Of a stretch of DNA of 64,000 nt, positions 60,412 to 64,000 are shown in pieces (the stretch's first letter is position 1; each line of letters starts with the position of its first letter). Origin of the DNA: Streptomyces deccanensis (GTDB lineage: Bacteria; Actinomycetota; Actinomycetes; Streptomycetales; Streptomycetaceae); the NCBI RefSeq assembly GCF_022385335.1, contig NZ_CP092431.1, positions 5,332,001 to 5,396,000 of the forward strand, read 5' to 3'. The notes under the pieces were generated by a model. The model saw nothing but the letters and a program-made list of their open reading frames with translations, was not told the origin of the DNA and ran no database searches. The translations under genes were made by a program, and so were the position numbers.

Positions 60412-60945
60412 ATGCCCATCGACTCCGAGGCCCAGTTCACGGACGTGTACCGAGCCCACTACGCGGACGTGCTGAGGTTCGTACGCCGTCGAGCCCACCC
60501 CATGAACGTCGACGACATCGTCGGCGAGACGTTCCTCGCGGCGTGGCGCAGGCGAAGTGAACTCCCCGACGACCCCCGGCCCTGGCTGTTCGGCACCGCC
60601 CGCAAGGTGATGCTCAACGACAGCCGGGGCATGCGCCGGCACACCGCGCTCGCCGTCCGCGTCCAGCAGGCCGCCGAGACCGGCGGCCGCACCCGGGCCG
60701 CCGACCCGGCCGCGCTGGTGGACGGCCGGATGGACCTCGCCGCCGCCTGGCAGGCGCTCACGCCGGCCGACCAGGAGGTCCTGGCCCTCCAGGTGTGGGA
60801 GCGGCTCTCCGCCAAGGACGCGGCCCAGGTCCTCGGCTGCACCCGCGCCGCGTACGCCATGCGCCTGACCCGGGCCAAGCGCCGTCTCGCCGCCCGCCTC
60901 GACACGGCCACGGCCGCCGCGCCCGCCCTCGCCACGACGTTCTGA
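60412..60945 (+). CDS. ECF-type RNA polymerase sigma factor
   Basis: A 177-residue sigma-70 family protein with region 2 (VYRAHYADVLRFVRRRA, VDDIVGETFLAAWRRR, PRPWLFGTARKVMLND; residues about 10-75) and region 4 (LTPADQEVLALQVWERLSAK, DAAQVLGCTRAAYAMRLTRA; about 110-165). There is no C-terminal SnoaL-like extension, so it is not an ECF41-type factor. The next gene, 26 bp on, encodes a membrane protein with a cytoplasmic N-terminus that is probably its anti-sigma factor. ATG at 60412 with GGAAGGACG upstream. Confidence 0.88.
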   Translation: MPIDSEAQFTDVYRAHYADVLRFVRRRAHPMNVDDIVGETFLAAWRRRSELPDDPRPWLFGTARKVMLNDSRGMRRHTALAVRVQQAAETGGRTRAADPAALVDGRMDLAAAWQALTPADQEVLALQVWERLSAKDAAQVLGCTRAAYAMRLTRAKRRLAARLDTATAAAPALATTF

Positions 60946-60971
60946 GCCTTCCGGACAGGAGCACCCGAGTC

Positions 60972-61793
60972 ATGAACAAGAACGCGCACGACACCTCCGC
61001 CCCGCAGGACACCCTGCTCGCCCGCCTCGCCCCCCTCGACGCCGCGCCCCCCACCGAGCCGACCGCCGCCGAGATCGACCGCGAGGAGACTCTGCTGCGT
61101 ACGATCCTGGCCGACACCGAGCCGCCCGGCCGTTCGGTGCGCCCCGGCTCCCGCCGCCCCCTGGTCCGCCGTGTCTCCTTCACCGTGGCCGGCGCGCTGA
61201 CGGCGGGCCTCGCCGTGCTGACCGCAACGGGCGGACTGTCCGGCCTGCCCGGCTTCGGCTCCCAAGGCCCCCTCTCCTCCGCCGGGTTGGCGAGCTGGAC
61301 CGGCACGCCCAGCAGCCTGGAGTCGGCCGGTGAGGAGGGTTCGGCCGCCGAGAAGGTCTGCCTGGACATGACGAAGGACTACGGCTCCGGCCCCGTCGGC
61401 GTCAGCAACGCGGACATCCGGGGCAGCGTGGCCTCGATGGTGGTCAGCCGGGGCGGAGACGCGGCGTACTGCCTGGCCTCCTCGGACGGCGCCGGGATCA
61501 CGATGGCCGTCTCGCCGGCGCTCGACCTCCCCGCCGACGGCATCGAGCTGGACACCTACGGCGCTCGGGGCGAGGGCTCCGGCCAGGTCAACTACGCCGT
61601 GGGGTCCGTCGGTTCGGAGGTCGAGAAGGTCACCCTCAAGGAACAGGGCCACACCGTCCAGGCCACCCTCCAGGACGGCCGCTGGACCGCCTGGTGGCCC
61701 GAGGGCGACCCCGACGGCCTCATCACCGGCACGACCACCCTCACCTTCACCGACGGCACGACCCGCACGATCAAGAGCCCGGAGCTGCCGTAG
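60972..61793 (+). CDS. Probable membrane partner (anti-sigma-like) of the ECF sigma factor
   Basis: A 273-residue protein. A cytoplasmic N-terminus of about 75 residues (DTLLARLAPLDAAPPTEPTA, REETLLRTILADTEPPGR) is followed by a single membrane helix (VSFTVAGALTAGLAVLTATG, residues about 75-95) and an external domain with two Cys (KVCLDMTK, AYCLASSD). The pattern, and its place 26 bp after a sigma factor gene, are those of streptomycete CU044_5270-like ECF partner proteins. There is no HxxxCxxC motif, so it is not a ZAS-type anti-sigma factor. Anti-sigma activity is inferred from position. Confidence 0.65.
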   Translation: MNKNAHDTSAPQDTLLARLAPLDAAPPTEPTAAEIDREETLLRTILADTEPPGRSVRPGSRRPLVRRVSFTVAGALTAGLAVLTATGGLSGLPGFGSQGPLSSAGLASWTGTPSSLESAGEEGSAAEKVCLDMTKDYGSGPVGVSNADIRGSVASMVVSRGGDAAYCLASSDGAGITMAVSPALDLPADGIELDTYGARGEGSGQVNYAVGSVGSEVEKVTLKEQGHTVQATLQDGRWTAWWPEGDPDGLITGTTTLTFTDGTTRTIKSPELP

Positions 61794-61857
61794 CCGGACA
61801 CGGCGGAGGGGTGTGTGACAGGGCGGACGGGTGTGTGATGGGCGTCACACGCGCCCG

Positions 61858-61885
61858 TGTCACATCCACCCGGGGTCGGTCCGTC
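61858..61885 (+). promoter_or_regulatory. ECF41-like promoter upstream of the carboxymuconolactone-decarboxylase gene
   Basis: TGTCACA (61858-61864) and CGTC (61882-61885) are 17 bases apart, 40 bases before the ATG at 61926. ECF41 sigma factors recognise TGTCACA with a downstream CGTC, and their best-known targets are carboxymuconolactone decarboxylases, oxidoreductases and epimerases (COE genes), which fits the downstream gene. Confidence 0.5.
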
Positions 61886-61925
61886 CTTGTGTTGTCACCG
61901 CATACGACGACACTAGGAGCCCGCC

Positions 61926-62399
61926 ATGGAAGCGCGTCTGAACATGTTCGCCAGCCCCGTCACCGGCAAGCTCGTCAAGCACCTCGTCAGCGCCGACAAG
62001 GTGATCAACGAGACCCAACTGCCGCGTGACCTCCAGGAGTTGGTGAAGATCCGGGCCAGCCAGATCAACGGCTGCGGATACTGCCTCGACATGCACACCA
62101 AGGAGGCCGCGCACGCCGGGGAGACCGCCCAGCGGCTGCACATGGTCGCCGGCTGGCGCGAGGCCAAGGTCTTCACCGACGCCGAGCGCGCCGCGCTGGA
62201 GCTGACCGAGCAGGGCACCCGGATCGCCGACGCGGCCGGCGGCGTCCCCGACGAGGTCTGGGAGAACGCGGCCAAGCACTTCGACGAGGACCAACTCCTC
62301 GCCTTGGTGGCGCTGATCGCCCTCATCAACACTTTCAACCGGCTGAACGTGATGGTGCAGCAGCCGGCGGGCGACTACCAGGTGGGCATGTTCGGCTGA
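61926..62399 (+). CDS. Carboxymuconolactone-decarboxylase/AhpD-like protein
   Basis: A 157-residue cytoplasmic protein. The AhpD core is LVKIRASQINGCGYCLDMHT: a redox-active CxxC (C50, C53) followed by DMH, the proton-relay His position of alkylhydroperoxidases. The helix FTDAERAALELTEQ and the last helical pair ALVALIALINTFNRLNV are usual for CMD-family proteins. It probably acts as a peroxidase or thiol-redox protein, with an unknown reductant. SD TAGGAG is seven bases upstream. The promoter resembles those used by ECF41 sigma factors; no such factor lies in the window. Confidence 0.85.
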   Translation: MEARLNMFASPVTGKLVKHLVSADKVINETQLPRDLQELVKIRASQINGCGYCLDMHTKEAAHAGETAQRLHMVAGWREAKVFTDAERAALELTEQGTRIADAAGGVPDEVWENAAKHFDEDQLLALVALIALINTFNRLNVMVQQPAGDYQVGMFG

Positions 62400-62415
62400 G
62401 CCACCTTCGCACATG

Positions 62416-62460
62416 AGTGAACCCCCGCTCCGTTCCCATGGAACGGGCCGGGGGTTCACT
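62416..62460. terminator. Bidirectional terminator between the CMD gene and the nuclease gene
   Basis: 12-bp outer stem AGTGAACCCCCG / CGGGGGTTCACT plus an inner CCGTTCC/GGAACGG stem, between two convergent genes. Confidence 0.85.
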
Positions 62461-62482
62461 GTCGCGGGAGGTCGGTTCCGGG

Positions 62483-64000
62483 TCAGTCCCGGCGGCACCT
62501 GCCCACGTCGATCCGCACGATCTGCGGGTCGTGGTCGCTGGCCTGGTCGGCGAACTCGGCGTTGATGTGCACGACGTCGTAGTCGAAGTGCGTGACGGCC
62601 GGGCTGGTCAGGATGTGGTCCAGGGTCTGCGAGTTGCCCTCGTAGACGTAGGTGTAGCGCTCGGCGGCCGGGAGCGTGCTGATCAGCGGGTTGAGGACCT
62701 TGCCCGCGGTGAGCGCGGTCATCGTCTCCGAGAACTCGAAGTCGTTGAGGTCGCCGAGGACGACGGCCTTGGCGTCGCGGTCGGCCTTGAGCAGGTCCTT
62801 GACGAAGGTGTTGACCTCGGCGGCCTGCTGGTGGCGCTTGGCCTCGGAGGAGCGCGTCGGCTCCTGGTAACGGCCGTGCAGGGGCTGGTCGCCCCCCTTG
62901 GAGCCGAAGTGGTTGGCGATGACGAAGACCTGCTCGCCGTGGAAGACGAACTCACCGACCAGCGGCTTGCGGCTGCTGTCCCAGGCGTCGCTGGTGGGGT
63001 CGATCCGGCCGGGGGAGTAGGTGAGCCGGGCGCCCTTGCGGGTCTTCACGACGCTCGTGGCCGTGGTGGGCGTGGCGGCCTCGGCGCCGGCCCGGTCGGT
63101 GAAGGAGACCCGCTTGGGGTTGAACAGGAACACCTGACGGATGTTGCCGCCGGGCTCGCCGCCGTCCTTGTTGTTCTCGGGGGCGACGTAACGCCACTGG
63201 TAGCGGGGGCCGCCGGCCGCGCGGATGGCGTCGGTGAACCGGGTCAGCGTGGCCTCGGAGGTCACCGTCCTGTCGTTCGTCGCGCCGTTGTCGTCCTGGA
63301 TCTCCTCCAGCGCGACAATGTCGGGCGAGGCGAGGCTGACCGCGACGCCCTCGGCGAGGCGGTCGAACTTCTCCTGGCCGTCGAGCGCGTCCAGGTTCTC
63401 CACGTTGTACGTGGCGACCGCCAGCTCGTCGCCCTTCTGGCGCCGGGTCTTCTCAGCCTTCAGTCCGCCCTCGACGAGCATGCCGAGCTGGGTGGCCTGG
63501 AGGTTGTAGCCGCCGAAGGAGGAGTAGTCGAGGGGCCCGCCGGTGGTGCCGGACAGCTCGTCGCCGACGTTCGCCTCGGGGAACGCGGTGGCGGTGTCGA
63601 GCGACATCACCTTCATCCGCCCGGTGTTGGGCTGGTCGTAGGCGGAGTAGAGCGTGCCGCCGCGCGGCGTCGGGCTCTCCTCCTGCTTCACCGTCACCCA
63701 CACCTCGTCGTACTCCGTCGTCGCGCCGACGACCCGGGTGTCGGAGGCCTGCACCCGCGAGCCCTCCAGCGCCTCGTAGAAGTCGAGGGCGTAGACGGCC
63801 GGTTGGAGCGGCAGCGCGTCGATGCTGCCGCCACCGGCCGTGGGCACGTACGCGTCCGGCACGCTCGTCGCGTCCAGGGTCACGGCCGCCGGCAGCGCGT
63901 TGCCGCCGGACAGGACGGTCGCGGTGGGCCCGGTGATCTCGGTGACGGACTGGCTGGTGGTGCTCGGGTAGTACTCGGTGACCTTGCCGCTGACGAGGAC
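62483..64000 (-). CDS. Secreted ExeM/NucH-type nuclease (endonuclease/exonuclease/phosphatase fold), 5' end outside window
   Basis: The C-terminal 505 residues are visible; the frame stays open to 64000 and the start is beyond the edge. The DNase I-like domain begins LAVATYNVENLDALDGQEKF and contains DIVALEEIQDDNGA (metal-binding Glu), VFVIANHFGSKGGDQP (HxG/SK motif), VVLGDLNDFEFSETM (catalytic Asp-x-Asn) and SDHDPQIVRIDV (catalytic Asp-His). The part before it (VLVSGKVTEYYPSTTSQSVT, EITGPTATVLSGG, QASDTRVVGATTEYDEVWVT) is the OB-like accessory domain of ExeM/NucH extracellular nucleases. All catalytic motifs are intact. It likely degrades extracellular DNA. Confidence 0.85.
   Translation of the reverse strand, partial: VLVSGKVTEYYPSTTSQSVTEITGPTATVLSGGNALPAAVTLDATSVPDAYVPTAGGGSIDALPLQPAVYALDFYEALEGSRVQASDTRVVGATTEYDEVWVTVKQEESPTPRGGTLYSAYDQPNTGRMKVMSLDTATAFPEANVGDELSGTTGGPLDYSSFGGYNLQATQLGMLVEGGLKAEKTRRQKGDELAVATYNVENLDALDGQEKFDRLAEGVAVSLASPDIVALEEIQDDNGATNDRTVTSEATLTRFTDAIRAAGGPRYQWRYVAPENNKDGGEPGGNIRQVFLFNPKRVSFTDRAGAEAATPTTATSVVKTRKGARLTYSPGRIDPTSDAWDSSRKPLVGEFVFHGEQVFVIANHFGSKGGDQPLHGRYQEPTRSSEAKRHQQAAEVNTFVKDLLKADRDAKAVVLGDLNDFEFSETMTALTAGKVLNPLISTLPAAERYTYVYEGNSQTLDHILTSPAVTHFDYDVVHINAEFADQASDHDPQIVRIDVGRCRRD

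Noticed and set aside
60412..60945. Sigma factor as the ECF41 regulator of the nearby CMD gene
   Set aside because: Only regions 2 and 4 are present; the SnoaL-like C-terminal domain that defines ECF41 is missing.

Overview
The window is chromosomal DNA of a Streptomyces or close relative. Base composition is very GC-rich with near-saturated GC at third codon positions. SD sequences are of the AGGAG type, with frequent GTG starts. Several actinomycete families are present: DUF5753-type XRE regulators, a SCO2400-like zinc-ribbon protein, SpoIIE/PP2C-ATPase fusions and many Sec/Tat-secreted enzymes. I saw no rRNA, tRNA or CRISPR array.

Layout. 0-14 kb holds an HxlR/oxidoreductase divergon (HxlR cut by the window edge), a secreted peptidoglycan-binding protein, a Tat-exported GH2 beta-galactosidase with a LamG insertion, an EamA-like transporter, an AsnC regulator with a divergent methyltransferase, a secreted metzincin-like protein, a serine hydrolase, a DEDDh exonuclease, an ArsR-like regulator and secreted proteins. 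14-20 kb holds a VOC protein, argG behind an apparent ARG box and a leaderless promoter, a HEAT-repeat protein and small membrane proteins. 19.7-21.5 kb is an IS200/IS605-type element with tnpA and an apparently intact tnpB. 21.5-29 kb holds a TetR/F420-type reductase divergon, a frameshifted dienelactone hydrolase, a GC-rich minisatellite, a Tat-exported hydrolase, TetR, and a P450-ferredoxin operon divergent from a MarR gene with an obvious operator between them. 29-34 kb holds a SCO2400-like protein, a lysyl-oxidase-domain protein and a DHA2 MFS exporter with a striking inverted repeat in its promoter. 34.3-38.4 kb is a streptomycete-type set of small regulatory and unknown genes (GntR, zinc-ribbon, XRE-DUF5753, DUF6879, a broken DUF6415-like gene).

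The outstanding item is one minus-strand gene of about 12.5 kb (39084-51635). It encodes a predicted 4183-residue assembly line: FAAL-ACP-KS-AT-KR-ACP-C-A-PCP-C, ending in a domain that resembles cyanobacterial acyl-ACP reductase (AAR), including the catalytic cysteine context. It would load a fatty acid, extend it once with malonate, reduce the ketone, add one amino acid, and release the chain without a thioesterase, probably as an aldehyde or derivative. It has no tailoring genes, transporter or phosphopantetheinyl transferase beside it, so it reads as a self-contained lipo-aminoacyl synthase.

51.8-64 kb returns to ordinary content: an AMIN-like secreted protein, a PAS/GAF/PP2C/ATPase sensor phosphatase, a second paralogous ArsR-like regulator, an S33 tripeptidyl-aminopeptidase-like hydrolase, an ECF sigma factor with a membrane partner, a carboxymuconolactone decarboxylase-type (AhpD-like) protein behind an ECF41-like promoter, and a secreted ExeM/NucH-like nuclease cut by the right edge.
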